The notes under the pieces were generated by a model, which did no database searches, had not been told where the DNA came from, and saw only the letters and a program-made list of their open reading frames with translations. DNA of 64,000 nucleotides from assembly GCA_910578475.1 (NCBI GenBank), contig CAJTRK010000007.1:1-64000 (forward strand), written 5' to 3'. The stretch is from an uncultured Lachnospiraceae bacterium. GTDB lineage: Bacteria > Bacillota > Clostridia > Lachnospirales > Lachnospiraceae. Position numbers and translations under genes: made by a program. Each line of letters starts with the position of its first letter. The stretch's first letter is position 1. Below are positions 52,470 to 60,733 of this stretch, piece after piece.

Positions 52470-54224
52470 ATGAAGAAAAAGGGAGCAAAACAGGCGGAGA
52501 CGTTGAAAAAGGTGCTGCGTTATATACGAAAATACTGGCTTTATCTGGCGTTGTCAATCGCCTCGGCAGCGGTAACGGTAGCGCTTACGCTGTATCTGCC
52601 GATTCTGACCGGAAAGGCTATCGACCTGATTCTGGAAAAAGGGCTGGTTGATTTCCCGGGGATTTTTGACATTTTACGAAAAATGGCGGTTGTGATTCTC
52701 ATTACGGCTTTTGCACAATGGCTGATGAATGTCTGTAATAACAAGATGGCGTATCATATCGTACAGGATGTCAGAGATGAAGCTTTTCGCAAAATCGAAA
52801 TTTTACCTTTGAAATACATCGACGGTCATTCCTATGGCGAAATCGTGAGCCGCGTCATTGCGGATGTGGACCAGTTCGCCGATGGTCTGCTGATGGGATT
52901 TACGCAGTTTTTTACCGGCGTCATTACGATAGTCGGAACTTTGGGATTCATGCTCAGCATTCATATTGGAATAACGGGTGTTGTTGTACTGATAACGCCG
53001 CTTTCTTTCCTCGTAGCGGCTTTTATTGCCAAAAAGACATTTTCCATGTTTAAGCTGCAATCCGAAACAAGGGGAGAGCAGACGGCTTTCATCGATGAAA
53101 TGGTGGGAAATCAGAAGATTGTGCAGGCCTTTTCTCATGAAGACGAGGCGCTGGAGAAATTCGATGAAATCAATGAAAGGCTTCAGGGGGCGTCCTTGAA
53201 AGCAATCTTTTTTTCGTCAATTACCAATCCGTCCACGCGCTTTGTCAATAATCTCGTATATGCGGGTGTGGCAATCTGCGGAGCGGTTTTTGCCATTCAT
53301 AAAGGAATCACGGTCGGACAGCTTTCCTGCTTTTTAAGCTATGCGAACCAGTATACGAAGCCTTTTAACGAAATATCCGGCGTGGTGACGGAGTTACAGA
53401 ACGCGCTCGCGTGCGCGGCCAGAATTTTTGAACTGATAGAAGAGGAACCGCAGATACCGGATGCGGAAAATGCAGTTGTGTTAGAGCAGGTGGACGGTAC
53501 AGTTTCGCTGAGAGACGTTTCTTTTTCCTATGTACCGGATAAGAAGCTGATTCAGCATTTTAACCTGGCCGTGAAGCCGGGGCAGAGAATCGCAATCGTC
53601 GGGCCTACCGGATGCGGAAAAACAACGGTCATCAATCTGCTCATGCGCTTCTATGACGTGGATGCCGGCGCAATCTGTGTGAACGGCCACGATATCAGAG
53701 AAGTGACGAGAAAGAGCCTGCGGGGAAGTTACGGCATGGTATTACAGGAGACCTGGCTGAAAACCGGAACGATACGGGACAATATCGTGATGGGAAAACC
53801 GGACGCTACGGACGAAGAAGTCATTGCGGCGGCGAAAGCTTCCCATGCGCACAGCTTTATCAAACGTCTGCCCAACGCATATGATACGGTAATTACGGAA
53901 GACGGCGGCAATCTTTCCCAGGGACAAAAACAGCTGTTATGTATTACGAGAGTCATGCTTTGCCTGCCGCCGATGCTGATTCTGGACGAAGCGACGTCTT
54001 CCATTGATACGAGAACGGAAATCCGGATTCAGAAAGCATTTGCGACCATGATGAAAGGGAGAACCAGTTTCATTGTTGCGCACAGGCTTTCGACAATAAG
54101 GGAGGCGGATGTCATCCTCGTCATGAAAGACGGCAATATTATCGAACAGGGCAGCCACGAATCTCTGCTCGAAAGTAAGGGATTTTACGCGGAGCTTTAC
54201 CAGAGCCAGTTTGCAAAGGCATAA
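52470..54224 (+). CDS. ABC exporter half, catalytic ATP site subunit
   Basis: A 584-residue fused exporter half: TM domain then NBD with Walker A GPTGCGKTT, Walker B LILDEAT and switch His in VAHRLST. Its signature is LSQGQ instead of LSGGQ, which faces the degenerate site of the partner, as in TM287/288-type pairs. Together the two subunits should form one drug/lipid/peptide exporter; the substrate is unknown. The start is ATG 52470; the earlier in-frame start overlaps the first exporter gene. Confidence 0.93.
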   Translation: MKKKGAKQAETLKKVLRYIRKYWLYLALSIASAAVTVALTLYLPILTGKAIDLILEKGLVDFPGIFDILRKMAVVILITAFAQWLMNVCNNKMAYHIVQDVRDEAFRKIEILPLKYIDGHSYGEIVSRVIADVDQFADGLLMGFTQFFTGVITIVGTLGFMLSIHIGITGVVVLITPLSFLVAAFIAKKTFSMFKLQSETRGEQTAFIDEMVGNQKIVQAFSHEDEALEKFDEINERLQGASLKAIFFSSITNPSTRFVNNLVYAGVAICGAVFAIHKGITVGQLSCFLSYANQYTKPFNEISGVVTELQNALACAARIFELIEEEPQIPDAENAVVLEQVDGTVSLRDVSFSYVPDKKLIQHFNLAVKPGQRIAIVGPTGCGKTTVINLLMRFYDVDAGAICVNGHDIREVTRKSLRGSYGMVLQETWLKTGTIRDNIVMGKPDATDEEVIAAAKASHAHSFIKRLPNAYDTVITEDGGNLSQGQKQLLCITRVMLCLPPMLILDEATSSIDTRTEIRIQKAFATMMKGRTSFIVAHRLSTIREADVILVMKDGNIIEQGSHESLLESKGFYAELYQSQFAKA

Positions 54225-54297
54225 GACAGAGGAACATAAGGCAGACATCAAACAGCCGTAAGCAGAAAAAGAGCGCAGCCGCAACGGGTTGTCATAG

Positions 54298-54328
54298 AAA
54301 AAGAGCTGATAAAATATCAGCTCTTTTT
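54298..54328. terminator. Bidirectional intrinsic terminator
   Basis: AAAAAGAGCTGATA (54298-54311), loop AAA, TATCAGCTCTTTTT (54315-54328). With A-runs on one side and T-runs on the other it ends transcription from both the exporter operon and the convergent lipoprotein gene. Confidence 0.85.
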
Positions 54329-54348
54329 GAATGGGAAAATATAGGAAA

Positions 54349-54858
54349 TTACTTAATCGGTTCAGCTTCCAAATCTTCATAGTAGGAAGCATCTTCGTTA
54401 TAGTCCATGAATTCTGAGTGGATATCGGTAATCAAACCGTTTTCCCAGGTAAATATCATATAGTGGTATACGACTGTGTGGTTTTGCAGATATTCGTCCG
54501 AACTGAGAAGCGACAGTAATTCGGAACGCTCGATTTCATTATCCGTACAGATTTGTTCGATTGTGGTCGGAAGTCCATCGATGAAAAAAGTCGGAAGAAT
54601 TGTTCTGATAGAATCCGTAAAAGGAATTTCTTTCGGCGTAATCGCTTCAAACGGCCCATATTCTATGGAAGTCTCTATGTCATAACTTCCGTAAGCTGCC
54701 AGAAAAACTTCCGGTGTGTCACCGATGCCGATTCCTTTGCTGGTAGTGTTGGTATTCTGATTCAGCTCATAATCCGAAGCCTCTAAGAGCGGTGTCTCTT
54801 TTCCGCAGGCGGTCAGAATACATATTAAAATAAGAAAAGTAATCAATAATTTTTTCAT
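54349..54858 (-). CDS. Lipoprotein of unknown function, directly downstream of tRNA-Trp
   Basis: A 169-residue lipoprotein with signal peptide MKKLLITFLILICILTAC (lipobox Cys18). The globular part has acidic surfaces and a FTWENGLITDIHSEF strand near the end; I know no function for it. The ATG at 54858-54856 stands only 2 nt from the 3' end of tRNA-Trp and no ribosome binding site is visible, because the upstream bases are the tRNA acceptor stem. After 3' trimming of the tRNA the message would be leaderless. Reads through an in-frame GTG inside the tRNA are possible but would disrupt the signal peptide. Confidence 0.75.
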   Translation of the reverse strand: MKKLLITFLILICILTACGKETPLLEASDYELNQNTNTTSKGIGIGDTPEVFLAAYGSYDIETSIEYGPFEAITPKEIPFTDSIRTILPTFFIDGLPTTIEQICTDNEIERSELLSLLSSDEYLQNHTVVYHYMIFTWENGLITDIHSEFMDYNEDASYYEDLEAEPIK

Positions 54859-54860
54859 AA

Positions 54861-54931
54861 CAGGGGCAGTAGGAATCGAACCCACATCGATGGTTTTGGA
54901 GACCACTGTTCTACCTTTGAACTATGCCCCT
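54861..54931 (-). tRNA. tRNA-Trp (anticodon CCA)
   Basis: On the minus strand the 71-nt sequence folds into a full cloverleaf: acceptor AGGGGCA paired with TGCCCCT, D-arm GTTC/GAAC, anticodon arm GTGGT/ACCAT with loop CTCCAAA (anticodon CCA), and a T-arm around TTCGATT. CCA is not encoded. The next base pairs downstream are the start of the lipoprotein gene, and the gene is co-oriented with it. Confidence 0.95.
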
Positions 54932-55028
54932 ATAATTCTTCTGTAATCACTAAGTCGTATTATAACATAAGTTAAGATGCTTCTGCAAGTCCTTTTTTTC
55001 AATGAGGGGGTGTGTTACAATAAAAACG

Positions 55029-55205
55029 TTATGAGAGAGGCCGGGCGGTCAGGACAGAGTTCTCTTTAGAGGCACGCTCCCGCTCCACTAAAAATGTAGC
55101 GGTACTAAGGATTTTGTGGCACAAGTGTCACAAAATCCAAGTACCGACATTTTTACAGGGCCTCTGCCAGAGAACTCTGTCCTGACCGCCCGGCCTCTCT
55201 CATAA
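55029..55205. repeat. Long intergenic palindrome (37-bp arms), family copy 2
   Basis: Arms 55029-55065 and 55169-55205 are perfect reverse complements. The interior pairs on as AGAGGC with GCCTCT, then CGGTAC with GTACCG and GGATTTTGTG with CACAAAATCC around a 10-nt loop, so the whole is a nearly continuous rod. It shares asymmetric stretches with the 49.2 kb copy in reverse orientation (GAGGCACGCTC and CGCTCCAC). It lies between tRNA-Trp and the galactanase gene, ending 30 nt before the latter's start. The rest of 54932-55234 has no gene. Confidence 0.85.
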
Positions 55206-55234
55206 TACAAAGAAGTAGAAAAGGGAGGATTTAT

Positions 55235-57445
55235 ATGAGGAAGAAATTGACGGGGAAATGTATCGTGGCCGCGGCGGGTCTGTGTGTACTTTTTGGGCTG
55301 CCGGGGTGCGGAAATACGGGGGGACAGGAAAGCGGGCCGGCAGAGCCCGTGGAAAATACGGCCGCGCAGCCGGAAGAAACGCAGACGGAGGACGTCCGGA
55401 GCGAAGAAACGGAAGACGTCGGAGCAGGAAACGCGGCGTCGGAAGAAGACGGGCCTGCGCCTGAGGCAAAATGGCCGGTGGATACGATAATTTATGAACT
55501 GCCTGCGCAAGCCGAAGAAGCCGGCGTCTATGTGGAGCCAATCGACGGTCTTTCGGAAGATTTTATCCGGGGCGTGGATATTTCCAGCATTATTGCGGAG
55601 GAGAAGAGCGGCGTTGTTTATTATAACGAAGAAGGCGCGGAGCAGGATATTTTTCAGACACTGGCACAGAACGGTGTGAACTATATCCGCGTGCGTGTCT
55701 GGAATGACCCTTACGATGAGAATGGCAGCGGCTATGGCGGCGGCAACAATGATACGAAGACTGCAGCGGAAATTGGTGCGCGGGCGGCAAAATACGGAAT
55801 GAAGCTCTGTGTGGATTATCATTACTCCGATTTCTGGGCGGACCCGAACAAACAGCAATGCCCGAAAGCATGGGAAGGTATGGCGATAGAAGATAAATCG
55901 GAAGCCCTTTATCAGTTCACGAAAGAGAGCCTTTCCGAAATCATCGACGCCGGCGCCGTAATCGGCATGGTGCAGATTGGAAATGAAACCAACAACGGCA
56001 TGTCCGGAGAAACGGACTGGACGAAACGGCGGCAGCTGATGCAGGCAGGCTCCAGAGCTATCCGGGAAACCGCACAGGAAACGGGACAGGATATGCAGAT
56101 TGCGGTTCATTTTACGGATGTTTCCGATAAGAAGGGGACACTGGCCATTGCACAAAAATTATTGGACAAAGAAATTGATTATGATATATTTGCCGTGTCC
56201 TATTATCCGTTCTGGCACGGGAGTCTGGAAAATCTGACAGATGTTTTGCGGGAAATTTCCGGAGAGTACGGCAAAAAAGTGCTGGTGGCGGAGACTTCCT
56301 ATCCCTATACGGACGGGGACGGAGACGGTTCTGCGAACAGCATCGGCGGAACCGATGTGACGCCGGAATATGCGGTCAGCGCACAGGGACAGACAAATGA
56401 AATCCGGGATGTGTGCGCGGCGGTGGCCGATGTGGGCGAAGCGGGACTCGGCGTCTTTTACTGGGAACCGGCATGGATTCCGGTAAACGTTTATCAGGAA
56501 GACGCGCCGGATGCGGCGTCGGCGTTTTTGGCCAATCAGGAATCCTGGGAAAAGAACGGTTCCGGATGGGCTTCCAGTTATGCGGCTTCCTATGACCCGA
56601 AGGACGCCGGTGTATATTACGGAGGAAGTTCCTGGGATAATCAGGCCCTTTTCGATTATGAAGGGCATCCGCTGGAATCTTTGAAAGTATTCAAATATCT
56701 GCATTGCGGTACGCTTGTGGAACTGGCGGTGGAAAGCATTTTGCCGGTGGAGCTCAGTGTGCCGTTAGATGGGGAAGTCGTGATGCCTCAGACGGTATGT
56801 GTTGTATATAATGACAGGAGCGTTGCGGAAATTCCGATTCGGTGGGATGAGGCGAAGCTGTCGGGAATCGATACGTCTGCGGCCGGAGAGTATGAGGTGA
56901 ACGGTGATTTCGGTACGCTGACGGATTCGGCGCTTTCACCCGCTGTCATCGAATATCTGGAACAGGAACAGGTAACGGCGAAAATATCCGTGAACCAGAA
57001 AAACATGGTCGCAAACAGCAGCTTTGAAGAGGAAGATACGTCCATGTGGGTTATCACGGAAAAGAGCGGCGGCATGACGGATTTCCAGAACAAGGAAGCG
57101 GATGCGAAAAGCGGCGTGATGGCATTGCATTTCTATTCTACCGGGGAAGTTTCCTTTACGGCAGAGCAGACCATTACGGGGCTGACGCCGGGGACTTATG
57201 AATTTGGTCTCTACATACAGGGCGGCGATGCCGGGGACAGCCCGGACATGTATATCTATGCGGATAACGGAACGGAACGGCTGGAACAGGAAACCGGCGT
57301 TGCGGGCTGGTGCAACTGGCAGAATCCGGAGATTTCCGGCATTACGGTAGGAGAGGACGGGACGCTGACCATCGGTGCGTCCGTAAGCTGTGCGGCCAAA
57401 GGATGGGGGACGCTGGATGATTTCTATTTGTATCAGGTGAAATAA
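55235..57445 (+). CDS. GH53 endo-beta-1,4-galactanase lipoprotein
   Basis: A 736-residue lipoprotein with lipobox GLPGC (Cys25), a Glu-rich linker, then a GH53 catalytic domain (about 100-440). The acid/base Glu lies in VQIGNETNNG and the nucleophile Glu in VAETSYPYT. A Big_4-like domain (about 490-560, from VELSVPLDGE) and a C-terminal carbohydrate-binding module, maybe CBM61-like, (about 590-735, NSSFEEEDTSMW onward) follow. It cleaves the galactan side chains of pectic plant polysaccharide at the cell surface, consistent with a gut bacterium. GGGAGG precedes the ATG. No sugar transporter is next to it. Confidence 0.9.
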   Translation: MRKKLTGKCIVAAAGLCVLFGLPGCGNTGGQESGPAEPVENTAAQPEETQTEDVRSEETEDVGAGNAASEEDGPAPEAKWPVDTIIYELPAQAEEAGVYVEPIDGLSEDFIRGVDISSIIAEEKSGVVYYNEEGAEQDIFQTLAQNGVNYIRVRVWNDPYDENGSGYGGGNNDTKTAAEIGARAAKYGMKLCVDYHYSDFWADPNKQQCPKAWEGMAIEDKSEALYQFTKESLSEIIDAGAVIGMVQIGNETNNGMSGETDWTKRRQLMQAGSRAIRETAQETGQDMQIAVHFTDVSDKKGTLAIAQKLLDKEIDYDIFAVSYYPFWHGSLENLTDVLREISGEYGKKVLVAETSYPYTDGDGDGSANSIGGTDVTPEYAVSAQGQTNEIRDVCAAVADVGEAGLGVFYWEPAWIPVNVYQEDAPDAASAFLANQESWEKNGSGWASSYAASYDPKDAGVYYGGSSWDNQALFDYEGHPLESLKVFKYLHCGTLVELAVESILPVELSVPLDGEVVMPQTVCVVYNDRSVAEIPIRWDEAKLSGIDTSAAGEYEVNGDFGTLTDSALSPAVIEYLEQEQVTAKISVNQKNMVANSSFEEEDTSMWVITEKSGGMTDFQNKEADAKSGVMALHFYSTGEVSFTAEQTITGLTPGTYEFGLYIQGGDAGDSPDMYIYADNGTERLEQETGVAGWCNWQNPEISGITVGEDGTLTIGASVSCAAKGWGTLDDFYLYQVK

Positions 57446-57550
57446 TCGTTTCAGTGGAAGAAGCTGCTAAGTGAAAGCGCATCCTGTCAGAAAAATGTTC
57501 AATCGACGAAAAGTGAAATCGTATATTTTAAACAGACGAAAATAAAAAGC

Positions 57551-57591
57551 ATATGCAGATTTGCATACAAATATTATGCAAATCTGCATAT
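57551..57591 (+). promoter_or_regulatory. 17-bp inverted repeat, likely operator of the dynamin operon
   Basis: ATATGCAGATTTGCATA (57551-57567) and TATGCAAATCTGCATAT (57575-57591) are perfect reverse complements, 7 nt apart. Each arm is itself nearly palindromic, giving four ATGCA/TGCAT half-sites. It ends 4 bp before the -35 box. The first gene of the operon encodes a Cro/C1-type HTH, so autoregulation is likely. It could also act as a terminator for the galactanase gene on one strand. Confidence 0.6.
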
Positions 57592-57595
57592 TTTA

Positions 57596-57624
57596 TTGAC
57601 TTTCTGTAAAATCAGGTTTATAAT
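57596..57624 (+). promoter_or_regulatory. Consensus sigma-A promoter of the HTH-dynamin operon
   Basis: TTGACT (57596-57601), exactly 17 bp, TATAAT (57619-57624), 35 nt before the start codon. Confidence 0.8.
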
Positions 57625-57659
57625 ATGGTATATAGTCAGAATAAGGGGGTTAACTTTAA

Positions 57660-59849
57660 ATGAATTTGAAATCTTTTCGTGAGGACAAGCTCAAAATCAA
57701 AACACAATCTGCTTTTGCAGAGCTGCTTGGCGTTGAGCAGTCCAATATTTCAAGATGGGAGAAAGACCCGGACAGCATACCGTTTCAAGTGATACAAAGA
57801 ATCCTTGAAAAAACGGGGGCGACATACGAAGAACTGACCGGGTGGAAAAAGCCGATTCCTGCGCCTTTATATGTTAAAAATACATGGGAAAAAGCGGACT
57901 TTACGAAAATCACACTTTTGGAATACGTTTCCAAAGTTTTACAGGAAATGGAACTTCCGGAGGAATACCGCAAATCTTATGTTGAGGATTTATGCAGCGG
58001 CATAGCCGCAAAGCTGGTAAAACCAAAAGTTGCGATTGTGGGACGCTCGGACACTGGAAAAAGCACTCTTATCAATGCCCTGTTGGGGATGGATAAAATG
58101 CCGGCTTCATGGACGCCTACAACGTCGATAGCCGTCTATATTAAGCATATTTCTGATAAACCTGCTTTCATGGAAGAAGATGTATGGGTATTCGCAAACA
58201 GGGAAGGCGAAGAGACTTTGTGGGATGAGTGCAGACTTCACGATGAAAGCTATTGCCGTTCCTGGAAAATCGGAGCAGGCGGCGTCGAAATGCTGCGTTC
58301 TTTTGGAACAAGACAGGGTGAGCATTATGACAAAGAAGCCGGCGCTGCGGTAGTTTTTCTCGATGCGCCTGTTCTGAAGACTTGCGATATCGTTGATTTG
58401 CCAGGCTTTGGAACGGAAACGGAGAAGGACGATGAAATTACTTTTGCTACGGTCCAAAAGGCTGATGTGGTGATTTATCTTTCACAGGCCAATGGATTTA
58501 TGCGGATTGAAGACATTACCTATCTGAAGCGTAACATCAATGAGCTTCCCGTATGGGAGAAAAAGGGCGAAAACGCTTTGAAGCCGCTTTCCAATCTGTT
58601 TGTTATCGCATCGCAGGCGCATACGGTGAACAATGGTAACAGAGTACAGCTTAAAGAAATATTGGATGTGGGATGTGCCAACCTGTTGAAAACTCTTCCG
58701 AATGATTATTGGAATCGCCGGCAGAATTTGTCGGGATATACTTATGCGGATAACGGCTGTAAAGAGCTTCGTTCCCGTTTCTTTGCCTATACAGTTGATG
58801 TTCCGGACATATGCGTGCCTTTTAACGCCGCGTTGACTGAGATTCTCGAAGCATTGCCCGACATCATTAATGAAAAAGCAAAGGCCTTTGTACGAGATTA
58901 TGCAGCATCCCGCAAACCAAGTCTCATCAGGAAAATCTGGAAATATGAGGGGATTGTGGCAGAACGTGATAAATATGCGGCATTGCTGGATGAGGTTGAA
59001 AAGAATGAATTGTTCCGTATGCAGGAGAATGACCGGAGAAAAAGGGAGGTCAGAGAGGAAATCGCCCGTCTTTCTGCAGAATCTTTGGATGAGTTCAGCG
59101 AATATCTCGCGTCAACCGTTAATATTGATGAACTGATTCGGTTGATGAAAGAAAAGGGCGTTAAGAACAAAAAAGAGGATACGGAATTGTTTGGCAGTTC
59201 CCTGCAGAGTATGATTCAGGTGCATTGTGAAACGCTGCTGACGCGGAAGACGGAAATTCTCGCTGAGAAGACGAGGGATTATATCACTTCCTATACGGAA
59301 AGCATTGCGCAGCCATTTGAAAACAATAGCATCCATGTGGATTTCGACGCCGGATGGGCATTTGCCTCGACGCTTTCAAAGATGGGGTTAATTGGAGGAC
59401 TTGGAGGATATGGAGGGATTCTTGCAAGTTCGATTTACGGCGTGGCGCTTCTTGTTGGCGGAGAGATTCCGGTCGGCGCTTCAATCGGTCTGGGAGCTGT
59501 TTTTCCAATGCTTTTCGGTGAGACTGGACTTGTCATAGGACTTCTGATTGCAGGAGGATTACAGCTTATGCGATTGTTTGGCGGTGGATGGGAAAAGAGT
59601 GTTGCCAAAAAAATTGTTTCGGTTTTTGACGAGAATGATTTCAATATGAAGTTTCGAGATGGCATCCTTCAGTATTGGGAACAAATTGAAAATGCTTTTG
59701 AGAGGGCTGCTGCCGGGCTGGATGAAGAATGGGATGAGTATGTCGATAATCTTCGGAAAACGATAACGAAATATGACATTCAGGAGATTCAGCATAAAAT
59801 TGCAAATCTCAGATGCCTGTCCGATTTTTTCGAGAATATCCCGTTGTAA
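57660..59849 (+). CDS. Cro/C1-type HTH fused to dynamin-like GTPase
   Basis: A 729-residue protein. Residues 1-60 are a Cro/C1-type helix-turn-helix (FAELLGVEQSNISRWEK). Residues ~120-420 are a dynamin-superfamily GTPase: G1 GRSDTGKST (128-136), G2 TPTT (153-156), G3 DLPG (246-249), and an unusual G4 region IASQAH without NKxD. A helical stalk follows, and a glycine-rich hydrophobic stretch at about 570-645 may insert in membrane, with a helical C-terminus. Bacterial dynamins act on membranes, some in phage defence. Fusion to an HTH is not an arrangement I know. SD GGGGG is 10 nt upstream of the start. Confidence 0.85.
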   Translation: MNLKSFREDKLKIKTQSAFAELLGVEQSNISRWEKDPDSIPFQVIQRILEKTGATYEELTGWKKPIPAPLYVKNTWEKADFTKITLLEYVSKVLQEMELPEEYRKSYVEDLCSGIAAKLVKPKVAIVGRSDTGKSTLINALLGMDKMPASWTPTTSIAVYIKHISDKPAFMEEDVWVFANREGEETLWDECRLHDESYCRSWKIGAGGVEMLRSFGTRQGEHYDKEAGAAVVFLDAPVLKTCDIVDLPGFGTETEKDDEITFATVQKADVVIYLSQANGFMRIEDITYLKRNINELPVWEKKGENALKPLSNLFVIASQAHTVNNGNRVQLKEILDVGCANLLKTLPNDYWNRRQNLSGYTYADNGCKELRSRFFAYTVDVPDICVPFNAALTEILEALPDIINEKAKAFVRDYAASRKPSLIRKIWKYEGIVAERDKYAALLDEVEKNELFRMQENDRRKREVREEIARLSAESLDEFSEYLASTVNIDELIRLMKEKGVKNKKEDTELFGSSLQSMIQVHCETLLTRKTEILAEKTRDYITSYTESIAQPFENNSIHVDFDAGWAFASTLSKMGLIGGLGGYGGILASSIYGVALLVGGEIPVGASIGLGAVFPMLFGETGLVIGLLIAGGLQLMRLFGGGWEKSVAKKIVSVFDENDFNMKFRDGILQYWEQIENAFERAAAGLDEEWDEYVDNLRKTITKYDIQEIQHKIANLRCLSDFFENIPL

Positions 59850-59901
59850 AATATTGGTTTTATCACTTTTACAACTGGGAGCAACTATCAGGAGGATAAA
59901 A

Positions 59902-60729
59902 ATGCTTCGTTTATTTGAGGAATATACAAAGAATGGAAAAATTACCGAGGCTCTGTTAGCAGGGCGTAATCTGTTTAATCGAAATCCGGGAGATGAGAAA
60001 ATTTTCTCCGCGTATTTCTCCTATCTCTGTACGCTGGCGGAAACGCTTCCGGCTTTTGCAGACAGAAAGAATTTTGCGGAACAGGCGAATGTAGCGCTGG
60101 CTTTTTATTCGGAAAATGCCATGCTTACAAAGGAATTTGTAGAAGGTTTTTCAATATACCAACAACGCCTAAACGTTATTTTAGAAAATATTAAAAAAAC
60201 TACGATGGAAAGGATGGCGGAGGAACAGGAGAAGGCGGAGTCTCTTAATACTGAGTCTCTGAAAAAGTTATTTGCACTGAAAGATTCCATGCAGGGGAAA
60301 ATAACGCAGGAAAAATTTGATGAGATTCTCGTTCAGATTGGAAAGCTTGACGATGTCATTGAGAAAGACGCTTTCACGGAGGAACAGGCTTCCCTGTATG
60401 AATCTTTGACAAAAGACGTTTCAGAGCTTATCGGTGTGAAAATGCGTCAGCTTGAGCACGGGAAAAATATTGATTACAACAAACAGGCGGCCCAGGCCTT
60501 TGCATCCGCTTTTGAGAAGTTTCGTAAAGAGGAGGGCAAGTACAAAAATCAGGCACAGTTATTTTCTCTTGTATCGACGACGCTGTTTGCATTCGATGCT
60601 TCCCGTCTGTTTAATGAAACCCTGATTTATTACAATCACGTTTACTCCTATATATTCAGCAGACTGGATGATGATGGTAAACTTGCTCTGACCCGATACG
60701 CCATAGAGTGCGAACGAAAGCAGAGGTGA
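59902..60729 (+). CDS. Helical accessory protein of the dynamin operon
   Basis: A 275-residue helical protein, no signal or membrane segment, without a domain I recognise. The first ~50 residues look TPR-like (FEEYTKNGKITEALLAGRNL) and residues ~95-170 form a coiled coil. AGGAGG lies 6 nt before the ATG. It begins 52 nt after the GTPase gene and ends 4 nt before the nuclease gene, so it is in the same operon and may be the adaptor between the two. Confidence 0.7.
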   Translation: MLRLFEEYTKNGKITEALLAGRNLFNRNPGDEKIFSAYFSYLCTLAETLPAFADRKNFAEQANVALAFYSENAMLTKEFVEGFSIYQQRLNVILENIKKTTMERMAEEQEKAESLNTESLKKLFALKDSMQGKITQEKFDEILVQIGKLDDVIEKDAFTEEQASLYESLTKDVSELIGVKMRQLEHGKNIDYNKQAAQAFASAFEKFRKEEGKYKNQAQLFSLVSTTLFAFDASRLFNETLIYYNHVYSYIFSRLDDDGKLALTRYAIECERKQR

Positions 60730-60733
60730 TTGT

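Noticed and set aside
55088..56155. 355-codon minus-strand frame spanning the 55.1 kb palindrome and the galactanase start
   Set aside because: It runs through a palindrome and antisense to a clear GH53 gene; no RBS or family.
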